Assembly: GCA_964593705.1 (NCBI GenBank)
Contig: CAZQIV010000013.1
Coordinates: forward strand, 1 to 64,000
Reading direction: 5' to 3'
DNA from: SABY01 sp964593705
Lineage (GTDB): Bacteria > Bacteroidota > Bacteroidia > Bacteroidales > 4484-276
DNA: 64,000 nt
In this document: piece by piece, positions 42,404 to 51,531 of the stretch
Layout: the number at the start of each line of letters is the position of its first letter
Numbering within the stretch: the stretch's first letter is position 1
Program-made: the position numbers and the translations under genes
The notes under the pieces: model-generated
The model's input: the letters and a program-made list of their open reading frames with translations, nothing else
Database searches by the model: none
What the model was told of the DNA's origin: nothing

Positions 42404-45400
42404 ATGAAAGCTAACTTTACAAAAATCATTATTTTATTTTTTGCCGTATTCATGCTCACGGCAGTATCATTAAAGGCAGAAACAATTACATCAACACAAA
42501 ATGGCGACTGGAATGTTGGTGCCACCTGGGCAGGTGGCAATGTTCCCACCAGTGCCGATAGTGTGGTGGTAAATCATCTAATAAATATTTATACCGAAGA
42601 TTCATGTATGCACCTTTATGTTGCCCCTTCAGGTGTTGTTCAAAACAAGATAAATGGATCGCGCACGCTTGTGATACTCGGCAATTTAAATGTGGACGGA
42701 GTAGTGAAATATACCAACAATTATTTCTATATCAAATTGGGTGGAAACCTTCACCTGAACGGAATTTGGAATAGTCCGAAGGTAGAATTTACCGGGAGTA
42801 CTGAACAAATTGTATCGGCAGCCCCCGGAAAGGTTTTTGAAGCAACCCGTTCTGCAATCGAGTTCGAAGATATCAACCCTGCAAGTCCCCTAAAATTTGC
42901 AACGGACCTAAGCTTCATCGACATCGCACTGATTATGAATTCTGCCACAGTAGAGTTTACTCCTGGAATTCAGGTGGCACTTTCTGAAGAAGAACTTCTT
43001 GATGCTAACATTATTGGTAATAATTCGGTATTGATGATGCACGATGGTTCCTATGCTCAGGGTTGCATGCTCGAAAACCTTACTTTCAAAGGAGTTTTCA
43101 TTATTGGTAATGGGAACACAGCCAGTGGTGAACTGATCAACGCTGATACTCTGCAAAACCTTATCAATTCATCGCGTACCCTGGAGGTTTTCGGTAACTT
43201 TACAAATAATGGCATGATAAAGGAAACAAACAATCACTTTAATTTTATCATTCATGGTGATGTTTCCAACAGTGGCTCCTGGGTATCCTCAAATGTTTAT
43301 TTTGATGGTGATATTTCCAGTAGCGGCTCCTGGGTGTCCTCAAATGTTTATTTTGATGGTGCATCAGATCAGCATGTAAACTTTGATCCTGGCACTCATA
43401 TTTTTTGTGATAACATTGAAGATCGTGATGTGAATTCAAAAATCATCCTTGATACCGACTGGGAAATACATAATGCTAATGTTGATTTGAACAATGGGAT
43501 ATTGGAAGTATCGGGGTATAAAGTTACTTTGCGTGAAACCGCATTCATTGAGGAGGCATTTATAGATGAAGCCGTTCTTGGTGGAGTATTTAATTGTTAT
43601 TTAAACTGTGTTTTTACAGGCACCACAACAATTTCCGACACACTGCAAAATCATAGCTCTTATAACTATCCCGAGGTTATTTTTGAGGGTAATCTTACTA
43701 ATAATGGTGTAATAAGAAGAAGCAACTACTATGGCTTACGCATATTTATACATAACGATTTTGAAGTAAATGGCCCGGTGGAAATTGAAGGCCTGACCTT
43801 TGCAGGAGTCAATGACCAAACCATATACAGCACAGCAAAAGGAGCTGTCATCGAGGTGGATGATGTTTTTGATACTGTGGCTGCAAGTTCAATAATTGTT
43901 AATTCTGATTTTACTTTCATTGGCTCAACCTGGGATTTAGATGGCGCAACCATAAACCTGAACAATGGAAGCTTAATTATGCAGGGCGGAAATCTTAAAA
44001 ATGGTTTTCTTACATGCAACAATCAATATTTGCGACAAAGTGGAGACGCCGCGATTTGGAACATGCACTTAAGCAATGTGGAGTTGAAGGGTATCTGTCA
44101 ACTTCGGGATAGCAACAGCTTCTTTACCAATGTTACCAATACCGACACCCTGAGGAATTATCCTGGTTATAATCACCTTGTCAGGTTATCGGCTGATGGA
44201 AATTTTGTTAACAATGGTGTTCTTAATAGAGGTAATTACTATGGTATCCAGTTATATATTCATAATGATTTCATCATCAACGGTCCGGTGGACATAGAAG
44301 ACCTGGTTTTTGCAGGAATAAACGACCAGACAATTTACAGCACATCCTTAGGAAACATCCTTGATGTTGACCAGATTTACGATACAGTTGCATCAAGTGC
44401 TATAATCCTTAACTCAGACATGACCTTCATCGGGTCAACCTGGAATCTTGATGGGGCAACCATAAACCTGAACAACGGAAGCCTAACTATGCAGGGGGGA
44501 AATCTTAAAAATGGTTCTCTTATAACCAACAATCAATATTTGCGTCAAAGCGGAGGCGCCACGATTTTTAACATGCACTTAAGCAATGTGGAGTTGAAGG
44601 GCCTCTGCCAACTTCGGGATAACAACAGCTCCTTTACCAATGTTACCAATACCGACACCCTGAGGAATCATCCTGGTTATAACCACCATGTCAAGTTATT
44701 GGCTGATGGAAATTTTGTTAACAATGGTGTTATTAATAGAGGTAATACCTATGGTATCCAGTTATATATTTATAATGATTTCATCATCAACGGTTCGATA
44801 GACATAGAAGACCTGGTTTTTGCAGGAATTAATGACCAGACTATTTACAGTACATCCTTAGGAGGTATCATTGATGTTGACAAGGTTAGTGACACTGTTG
44901 CATCAAGTGCCATTATCTTTAATTCTGACATGACCTTCATCGGGTCAAACTGGTATCTTGATGGGGCAACCATAAACCTGAACAATGGAGCCTTAATTAT
45001 GCAGGGGGGAAAGCTTGCGAACGGATTTCTTACAAGCAACAACCAATACTTGCGTCAGAGCGGAAATGCAAAGATTTCAGAAATGCATTTCAGTGATGTT
45101 GAATTAAAAGGAATATGCAAGCTTTCTTCTGCTAACAACTACTTTACCAATGTAACTGTTACCGACACTTTGATGAACCACCAGGATTTTAATAACTATC
45201 CTGTGTTATTTGTTGATGGTGATTTTGTAAACAATGGTGTAATTACCAACAGTGATACATACTGGATAGATATGCGGGTTGATGGAAACTACTACAATAA
45301 TGGTAAAGCAAATTATAAGCAAATAGTATTTACCGGCGATGAAATTCAGCACTTTTATAGCCCCGTATTTCCAATTTCAAACTCAGATATCGAATCTACA

Positions 45401-48400
45401 AAAACAGGAGGCCTTGTCCAATGTGATGATGAAGTTTTACTTGACAGTTGCATAGTTTATTTCAATTGGGATGTTTTCAGTTTACAGAATGGTGATATGA
45501 AAGTTACAGGTGGTGATTTGAAAAATGTAGGTATTAAAGGCAATGGCTTTAAACTAATTTCAAACGGAAATGGTGCCGCCTCAAATGTTGCATTTGAAGA
45601 CCTTACTATCGAAGGCCACCTTTATATGGGAGGGACTAATAATTCATTTGATGATGTTACGCTTAGCGATACCATCAGTCAGCGAGCCAGCCATAACTAT
45701 GATAGTCAAATTACTACAACCGGTGATTTTATTAATAATGGCCATATTATTGACAATGATACTTATGGTATCTCTTTTAGGGTACAGGATGTGGTTATTA
45801 ATAACGGTGAATGGACTACAGAAAGATTAATTTTTGATGGGGACGATATGCATTATATCGAATCGCTTGGTGCAAACCCTTTTGAAGTTGATGACATTAC
45901 TATCAGTGCCAAAGGGGGCGATGTTACTATTACAAACGAGTTGTACTTATTAAATACTGATGCAAATTTAAGCAGCCAGAACCTCCACATTCCGGATGGG
46001 GGCATCCTCGACCTTGTTAATAGCTCTATACAATATGCAATGGTTTACGGAGGTGATTTTTCTACCATCAATTGCTCTAACAACTCCTGGTTGAGTGCTT
46101 CAACTTTCAATACTGTTTTTATTAGTGGGGCTGTCGATACCAGGGTGAATACTTTTATGGATTGTGTGCTTGATGGCGTGATGCAAAATGATGAATACAC
46201 TCAACAACCAACGATTGTTTTTGATGGAAATTTCACAAATAACGGATCAATAATTAACAGGCCAGGTTATTCTTATGACCTTTACAACGATGTGTTTGGG
46301 AATGTGTATAATTACGGGACATGGGAAATAGATGAAAGTAGCTGGCAGGGTTTGCTCGACCAGGATATTTACCTGATGGATGCAAGTGAAATCAACACCC
46401 CATCAGAGTTCCAGGCGGTGATCGGCTCTGGAGGAACCTACCAATGGTATAAAAACGATGATGTGATAGATGGGGCAACGACAAACCATTTGGATTTTGC
46501 TGCAATCACTGCAGCCGAAAGGGGCTACTATCACTGCACTACAAATGAAGGCACCTCCCGTACCATCAGGATTTGCACCCCTCTTGAAATTGATCTGGCA
46601 TCCGAAGCATGGTTCTGCCAATACGAATCTGTTATACTTGAGCCCGAAGTCTCTGCAGGTACCGAACCATACACTTACAGCTGGTATCCGGTGGAAGGCC
46701 TGAGTGATCCAAATATCCAAAATCCATTAGCAAATCCGGATGAATCCACAGTTTATACTGTAAGCATTACCGATGCTGTTGGTTGTGTGGGAGAAAGCAA
46801 TATTTATGTTCAACAGTATCCAATCCTAAATGCTACGGCAGGTTTAGACAAAGAAATTTGCTTCGGCCAAACAACCGTGCTGGAAGGCAGTGCTTCGGGT
46901 GGAGCTCCGGATTACACTTATACGTGGACACCGGAAACCGGTCTGAACAATCCCAACATTGCCAATCCTTTTGCCACACCCGAAAGCACAATTCTATACA
47001 CGCTCACAGTTACAGATGCCAATGGTTGCCAGGAAACAGCATCCGTGAATATTATTGTAAATCCCCTCCCCGAGGCTTATGGCCTGAGCCAGGACAGCAC
47101 ACATTTTTGTTATGAAAATGACACCATTATTTGTTGGTTGCTCGATTCGGAGGTCGGAGTTAACTATGAACTTTATGTAAATGCCTCACCCAATCCGGGC
47201 GGAGAAATATTTGAGGGCACCGGCGAGGCCATACCCATCTGGGTCACCACCACCGTGCATGGTCATTATACCCTAAAAGGTGTAAATGCTACAACAGGTT
47301 GCCACAAAATGATGCTGGGTTCGGTGATGATATTTATTGATTTCCTGCCCGAAGTTGTAGATCAATCAGGAGATGAAATTGTGATTGAAGGTGAGAGCAC
47401 AACTCTGTGGGTGGAAGTTACAAGTACCCAACCCCCGTGGTTGCAATGGTACAAAGATGATGAAGTGATTCCGGGGGCAGAAGATTATAACCTGGTTCTT
47501 GAGGATGTAACAAGCGAAGCCACCGGGACTTATCAGTGTTTGATAAGTAACGATTGTGATATTGCCTGGAGCGATCCTGTTTCGATAACCGTTTTGCAGC
47601 GTCAAAGCATCCAAATTCCTGCCGGTTGGAGTGGGTTCTCCACTTATCAGGATGTATTCGATTCGGATGTAAATAACATGTTTGATCAGTTAAGCGGAAA
47701 CCTGATAATCGTCAGCGATTTTGAAAATGTTTACTGGCCGGGTGGCGCTCTTAACTCCTACGATGGTTGGAATACAAAAGTTGGGGCACAGATAAAACTG
47801 GAAGAAAGTGCAATCCTGAATGTAGATGGCTTCTTCACCGAAGATCGTACACTCAATCTGGACGCAGGATGGCACTACCTGCCTGTGCTGGGCAACTGCG
47901 ATTTTGATGCATCAGCCATTTTCGAACAGGCAGGCACAAATCTGGAACTGGCCAAAGACATCGCCGGTATTCGCGTTTACTGGCCTGAATTTAATATTCA
48001 ATCTTTAAACACCCTCGAACCGGGGAAATCATATCTGATAAAGTTAAATAGCGCTTCCACCATAACATTCCCCAATTGCCTCAAAGGCGATCACTTTACG
48101 CCCTCATCAAATCGGGCTGCAAATGGCAGTCCGTGGGCAGATCCGGCATACACCGGAACCTCTCATCTTATTGTCATCCCTGAATTGCTGTGCAATTCAA
48201 TAATACAATCAGGAGACTGGATTGGGGTGTTCAAGCAAAACGGTGTATGCGTAGGATTGTCCGAATATGAAAATGGAAACACTGTTATTGCAGCATTTGC
48301 TGATGATTACACTACATTTGAAAGTGATGGACTAAGCGAAAATGAACCCTTAAAACTAATGGCATACCGAACAACTACAGGGCAATACCTGAAATTATAT

Positions 48401-48727
48401 CCAGATTATAGCACAGAGTATTATGATGGATATTTTACTGCCAACGGGCTTTCGGTGATAGATAATTTGAAGGCTGAAAAAATTCCGGGCATCACAGGCG
48501 GATATGAAATTACCATTTTCCCAAACCCTGCTCACGATGTGATTAACATCAAAGGATTACAATCAATCGTTTCCTGGGAAATAATTAATTCCGGGGGTGA
48601 GGTTGTGAAGTCGGGGGTTGCAGATGAGAATGGCCAGATACTCCGGGGTAATTTAAGCTCCGGGCTATATACCCTAAAGTTTGTTTCTAATAACGAGGTT
48701 ATTTGCCGAAAGGTAATGTTGCATTAA
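42404..48727 (+). CDS. Giant T9SS-secreted repeat adhesin
   Basis: 2107 aa. Signal peptide MKANFTKIIILFFAVFML...LKA-E. Residues 25-1320 form a beta-helix-like series of short motifs (FTNNGVI..., GDFVNNGVI, VTDTLMN, LNNGSLIMQGG), typical of right-handed parallel beta-helix adhesins. Three copies of a 170-residue repeat begin near residues 516, 686 and 856. Then an Ig-like domain (GGTYQWYKNDDVIDG, about 1342), two PKD/SprB-like repeats (YTYSWYPVEGLSDPNIQNP and YTYTWTPETGLNNPNIANP, 1393-1560), another Ig-like domain (LQWYKDDEVIPGAEDYN, about 1680), a 250-residue region, and a T9SS type A sorting domain (YEITIFPNPAHDVINIKG, last 80 residues). It should be anchored on the cell surface. No enzyme motif. 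Confidence 0.88.
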   Translation: MKANFTKIIILFFAVFMLTAVSLKAETITSTQNGDWNVGATWAGGNVPTSADSVVVNHLINIYTEDSCMHLYVAPSGVVQNKINGSRTLVILGNLNVDGVVKYTNNYFYIKLGGNLHLNGIWNSPKVEFTGSTEQIVSAAPGKVFEATRSAIEFEDINPASPLKFATDLSFIDIALIMNSATVEFTPGIQVALSEEELLDANIIGNNSVLMMHDGSYAQGCMLENLTFKGVFIIGNGNTASGELINADTLQNLINSSRTLEVFGNFTNNGMIKETNNHFNFIIHGDVSNSGSWVSSNVYFDGDISSSGSWVSSNVYFDGASDQHVNFDPGTHIFCDNIEDRDVNSKIILDTDWEIHNANVDLNNGILEVSGYKVTLRETAFIEEAFIDEAVLGGVFNCYLNCVFTGTTTISDTLQNHSSYNYPEVIFEGNLTNNGVIRRSNYYGLRIFIHNDFEVNGPVEIEGLTFAGVNDQTIYSTAKGAVIEVDDVFDTVAASSIIVNSDFTFIGSTWDLDGATINLNNGSLIMQGGNLKNGFLTCNNQYLRQSGDAAIWNMHLSNVELKGICQLRDSNSFFTNVTNTDTLRNYPGYNHLVRLSADGNFVNNGVLNRGNYYGIQLYIHNDFIINGPVDIEDLVFAGINDQTIYSTSLGNILDVDQIYDTVASSAIILNSDMTFIGSTWNLDGATINLNNGSLTMQGGNLKNGSLITNNQYLRQSGGATIFNMHLSNVELKGLCQLRDNNSSFTNVTNTDTLRNHPGYNHHVKLLADGNFVNNGVINRGNTYGIQLYIYNDFIINGSIDIEDLVFAGINDQTIYSTSLGGIIDVDKVSDTVASSAIIFNSDMTFIGSNWYLDGATINLNNGALIMQGGKLANGFLTSNNQYLRQSGNAKISEMHFSDVELKGICKLSSANNYFTNVTVTDTLMNHQDFNNYPVLFVDGDFVNNGVITNSDTYWIDMRVDGNYYNNGKANYKQIVFTGDEIQHFYSPVFPISNSDIESTKTGGLVQCDDEVLLDSCIVYFNWDVFSLQNGDMKVTGGDLKNVGIKGNGFKLISNGNGAASNVAFEDLTIEGHLYMGGTNNSFDDVTLSDTISQRASHNYDSQITTTGDFINNGHIIDNDTYGISFRVQDVVINNGEWTTERLIFDGDDMHYIESLGANPFEVDDITISAKGGDVTITNELYLLNTDANLSSQNLHIPDGGILDLVNSSIQYAMVYGGDFSTINCSNNSWLSASTFNTVFISGAVDTRVNTFMDCVLDGVMQNDEYTQQPTIVFDGNFTNNGSIINRPGYSYDLYNDVFGNVYNYGTWEIDESSWQGLLDQDIYLMDASEINTPSEFQAVIGSGGTYQWYKNDDVIDGATTNHLDFAAITAAERGYYHCTTNEGTSRTIRICTPLEIDLASEAWFCQYESVILEPEVSAGTEPYTYSWYPVEGLSDPNIQNPLANPDESTVYTVSITDAVGCVGESNIYVQQYPILNATAGLDKEICFGQTTVLEGSASGGAPDYTYTWTPETGLNNPNIANPFATPESTILYTLTVTDANGCQETASVNIIVNPLPEAYGLSQDSTHFCYENDTIICWLLDSEVGVNYELYVNASPNPGGEIFEGTGEAIPIWVTTTVHGHYTLKGVNATTGCHKMMLGSVMIFIDFLPEVVDQSGDEIVIEGESTTLWVEVTSTQPPWLQWYKDDEVIPGAEDYNLVLEDVTSEATGTYQCLISNDCDIAWSDPVSITVLQRQSIQIPAGWSGFSTYQDVFDSDVNNMFDQLSGNLIIVSDFENVYWPGGALNSYDGWNTKVGAQIKLEESAILNVDGFFTEDRTLNLDAGWHYLPVLGNCDFDASAIFEQAGTNLELAKDIAGIRVYWPEFNIQSLNTLEPGKSYLIKLNSASTITFPNCLKGDHFTPSSNRAANGSPWADPAYTGTSHLIVIPELLCNSIIQSGDWIGVFKQNGVCVGLSEYENGNTVIAAFADDYTTFESDGLSENEPLKLMAYRTTTGQYLKLYPDYSTEYYDGYFTANGLSVIDNLKAEKIPGITGGYEITIFPNPAHDVINIKGLQSIVSWEIINSGGEVVKSGVADENGQILRGNLSSGLYTLKFVSNNEVICRKVMLH
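43941..45080 (+). repeat. 510-bp tandem repeats inside the adhesin gene
   Basis: The sequence CATAAACCTGAACAA recurs at 43951, 44461 and 44971: spacing exactly 510 bp (170 codons) twice. Copies are close to 90% alike at DNA level across most of the unit, which permits slipping or recombination. An earlier 57-bp tandem duplication lies at about 43255-43365 (each copy encoding SGSWVSSNVYFDG). Confidence 0.9.
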
Positions 48728-48734
48728 TGGTAAA

Positions 48735-48809
48735 AGTCAGGGCTTAACTTTTAGTAGTCAGGGCGTGACTTTTAGTAGTCAGGGCATGACTTCAAGTCAT
48801 ACCCTGACT
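48735..48809. repeat. Three 21-bp direct repeats ending in a hairpin
   Basis: Units begin at 48735, 48756 and 48777 with AGTCAGGGC(T/G/A)T(A/G)ACTT. The third runs into its own inverse (AGTCATACCCTGACT), giving a 16-bp-arm hairpin at 48777-48809. It lies 8 bp past the adhesin stop. Confidence 0.75.
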
Positions 48810-48846
48810 TACCGGATTAAATAAAATTGTTGGGTTTTAATTATGA

Positions 48847-48880
48847 AGGCTGCCCGGGTTTTTGGGCAGCCTTTGTTTTA
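48847..48880 (+). terminator. Rho-independent terminator of the adhesin gene
   Basis: AAGGCTGCCC (48847-48856) pairs with GGGCAGCCTT (48865-48874) around an 8-nt loop; TGTTTT follows. Confidence 0.85.
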
Positions 48881-48900
48881 GGAAATTATATTCTCATTAC

Positions 48901-49100
48901 AGAACTCCTGACCTATAGTTTACAACCCAATTAGCTACAACTTTTTTGTCGTAATTTAGTGTGTCGCAAATTCAATTATTTTTTGATTCTTTTTTACTTA
49001 GTGGTTCTGAGTGATCTAAGTGTCTATGTGGTGATTTTTAGAAAGTTACCACGAAGGCATCCCGATAGCTATCGGGAGGCACAAAGATTCACTTAGATTT
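48901..49100. repeat. Long diverged dispersed repeat, copy 2
   Basis: Matches 13188-13392: GAACTCCTGA, TAGTTTACAACCCAATTAG (diverged), GTCGTAATTTAGTGTGT, GTGGTTCTGAGTGA, GAAAGTTACCAC. This copy contains an extra CCCGATAGCTATCGGG palindrome at about 49060-49075. Confidence 0.6.
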
Positions 49101-49150
49101 TTTACGATTCAGGATTAACATAAAACCTGACCCTGATCTGCCAGACTTAA

Positions 49151-49250
49151 TTCGTGCGTGTTCATAAAGTCGGTATTTTTCAATATTCGAAAAATATTTC
49201 CCCATAGATTTTATCTGCGCTAATCAGCGAAATCAGCGGGAAACAGAGGC
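49151..49250. repeat. Truncated family 2 element at the eCIS end
   Basis: Left end CGTGCGTGTTCATAAAGTCGG resembles the family 2 terminal repeat (about 49152-49171), and TATCTGCGCTAATCAGCGAA...GCGGGA is the right arm of the palindrome seen at 18296-18323; the left arm is reduced. It touches the stop region of the DUF4157 gene. Confidence 0.55.
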
Positions 49251-49251
49251 T

Positions 49252-51531
49252 TTAATTTGTCATCTCTGCATCACCGCTTATGTTCCATATAGAGCCAAGA
49301 AAGGCACCTGAACCCGGGTCGGTATTCACACCTGCCATTGTGTTTCCGGTTTCAGCAACAAATTCTTCAGCATCGGTCGAGGCCTGTTCATCCACAATTT
49401 CGTGATTAGGTTCCAGTATTTCGGTTTCCCAGGTAGATAAAATGGTATTATGGTTAAGCGTATGCCCCGGTGCAGAAACCTTTTTTTCTATCATTTTTTC
49501 AGGTTCAAGGGCGCTCATCATTTTCAGGAAGTTTGCCCGGTGGCTGTGCGTTGTGTCAACATACTCATGACTTTGGGTGCCGGTGAGAATGGCTGCTGCC
49601 TGCATCATTTCGTGGCCTGACCAGCTACCTCTAACGTTGATATGTGGCTCATATTCGTCATCCGGGCCAATATTAAGTCCTTGCCTTATGGCATTTTCAT
49701 CGCTTATTGCAACCTGCGCATCTTCACTGTTCGAATCCAGCACCCAGGCTGAGTCAGGTAGGGTAAAGGTGTTGCCGTTAGCGGTGGCGGTAATTTCATA
49801 AACGTTGTGTGTTTTATAAAATGTCTCCCAGTCAGGCACATCAAAGCTAATACTTGAACCTTGTACACTGAGGTTGCTGTATTCCGATGGCGATATAAGG
49901 GTTTTGGTAGTTCCCACTACAAGAAATAGTCTCCCCGGATGTTGATGGAAGGTATGGAAGGTACTGGTATTATCATTCAGGTCAGGATGGATGGTGGGTG
50001 TTGACGAATAAATTCCGGCTGTGAGGCTTTCCACAAAGCGCAATCTTCTGTTTGGTCCTTCGCTTATGGTGCTGAGCGTAAGTGCCGGCATTTGAACCTG
50101 AACATCATGATGCCCGAGATCGCTGAAAACAACCGGGGGTGAGGGGCTTCCTGCCATAGCTCCTTCTGCATTTTGCTGAGTAATTGCTTCCCAACCCGTG
50201 CCCGTTCTGTCGTTTACTGTAATGTCTTCGGTCAGGCTTGCTTCTGCACCTTCTTCGCCACCATCAGGAGTAATGCGGTAGGTAACTTCCAGAATCCCCG
50301 ACATGGCCATGATACCACCCCATTTGTTTTGAAAGTCAGCGTCTGAAGCTCGTCTGCTTACGATTCCATGTTCATCGCTTGTAAAGGTCCACGCGGTAAT
50401 GCGGTAGGTCTCTGCACCTGTGGGTTGAAACATGAAGGTTGCCTTGAAATTATCTCCCCGGGTAAGTGTATTTCCGGGGGTGAGATTTAGTGTTGGTACT
50501 GCCGGTTCAGGAGTAGCAGCTTCTACTGGAGGTGAATCGGGTTCAGGTGTTGGGTGGGTATCAGGCTCTGGTGTTGGCGCATCTATTGGGGCTTCTTCAC
50601 CAACCAACTGAACTTTTGTATCTTCCTGCTTTTGAATGGAAATATGTTTTTCATCCATACCCGATGCATCCTCAACCATAATATTTCCAGCTGTAACTCC
50701 TGCTGATGTTTTGCGGGATATGTCTCCATTTTTGCCATTTTGCTGAATAACATGGCTTAGCTCATGGGCAAGCAGGCTTTTTCCTGAGTTATCGTCAGGT
50801 TTGTATTTTCCTTCGTTGAAATAAATATCATTACTGGTAGTAAAAGCCTGTGCATTCATCGCGGAGGACATTTTTGAAGCTTCAGCATCTCTGTGGATAC
50901 GCACATTGCTAAAATTATTTCCAAATCCCCCTTCCATTTCTCTTTGAATATTCTGAGTCATGGGGCTGCCACCCCCACGTCTTTGGTTAATTCTTTGCTC
51001 AACCATTCCGTTTGTGTGCTGCTTATGTGCCCTTGTATCATTTTCATTTTTCGCCTGGATAAGTTCTTCTTCCTCCTCTTCAGCTTGACGCTGCAATTTG
51101 GTTTGTAATTCTTCTTCCTCCTCTTCTTCGGCCTGTCTTTGGATTTTGGCTTGAAGCTCCTCTTCTTCTTCCTCCTGTTTTTGCAGCTTTGTTTGCAATT
51201 CTTCTTCCTCCTCTTCAGGCTGTCGCTGAAGTTTCATTTGAGCTTCTTCCTCTTCTTCGCAGCATTGTTTTTGTATTTTAGTCTGCGCCTCTTCATCTTC
51301 TTCATGTCGCTGCAATCTTGTAATATCGACATCTCCGCTTGTTTTTTGCTGAGATGAAACCTTAGGTGAATTGTCAGATATCCCTGCCACTACTTGTGCA
51401 GCCGCCCTGTCGGCTTCCACCTCATAGCGGTCGCCGGGCGTACTTACATTCAGTTTGGGTTGAACGATGGCATTGGCGATGGCACGTGATGGACTTTTTG
51501 TTTCCGGTATTTTCGAATTGCTTGTTATCAT
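49252..51531 (-). CDS. eCIS-associated DUF4157 protein with zincin motif and Glu-rich repeats
   Basis: 759 aa from the ATG at 51531, whose A is shared with the upstream TGA (TGATG coupling). Residues 70-160 contain about six short repeats of the form LQTKLQRQ followed by five or more Glu. DUF4157 occupies about 185-275 (NFSNVRIHRDAEA ... ALNAQAFT-like SAMNAQAFTTSNDIYFNEG) with HELSH at 256-260, the HExxH zinc-protease signature. Then a Pro/Thr/Glu-rich linker (about 310-345) and a C-terminal beta region and helical tail with no family recognised. DUF4157 proteins are common eCIS cargo or chaperone-like parts in Bacteroidota. It is the last gene of the locus, so I infer cargo or an effector-carrier. 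No cytotoxic domain is evident in the tail. Confidence 0.8.
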   Translation of the reverse strand: MITSNSKIPETKSPSRAIANAIVQPKLNVSTPGDRYEVEADRAAAQVVAGISDNSPKVSSQQKTSGDVDITRLQRHEEDEEAQTKIQKQCCEEEEEAQMKLQRQPEEEEEELQTKLQKQEEEEEELQAKIQRQAEEEEEEELQTKLQRQAEEEEEELIQAKNENDTRAHKQHTNGMVEQRINQRRGGGSPMTQNIQREMEGGFGNNFSNVRIHRDAEASKMSSAMNAQAFTTSNDIYFNEGKYKPDDNSGKSLLAHELSHVIQQNGKNGDISRKTSAGVTAGNIMVEDASGMDEKHISIQKQEDTKVQLVGEEAPIDAPTPEPDTHPTPEPDSPPVEAATPEPAVPTLNLTPGNTLTRGDNFKATFMFQPTGAETYRITAWTFTSDEHGIVSRRASDADFQNKWGGIMAMSGILEVTYRITPDGGEEGAEASLTEDITVNDRTGTGWEAITQQNAEGAMAGSPSPPVVFSDLGHHDVQVQMPALTLSTISEGPNRRLRFVESLTAGIYSSTPTIHPDLNDNTSTFHTFHQHPGRLFLVVGTTKTLISPSEYSNLSVQGSSISFDVPDWETFYKTHNVYEITATANGNTFTLPDSAWVLDSNSEDAQVAISDENAIRQGLNIGPDDEYEPHINVRGSWSGHEMMQAAAILTGTQSHEYVDTTHSHRANFLKMMSALEPEKMIEKKVSAPGHTLNHNTILSTWETEILEPNHEIVDEQASTDAEEFVAETGNTMAGVNTDPGSGAFLGSIWNISGDAEMTN

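Noticed and set aside
48735..48809. CRISPR-like repeats
   Set aside because: Direct repeats are contiguous with no spacers.
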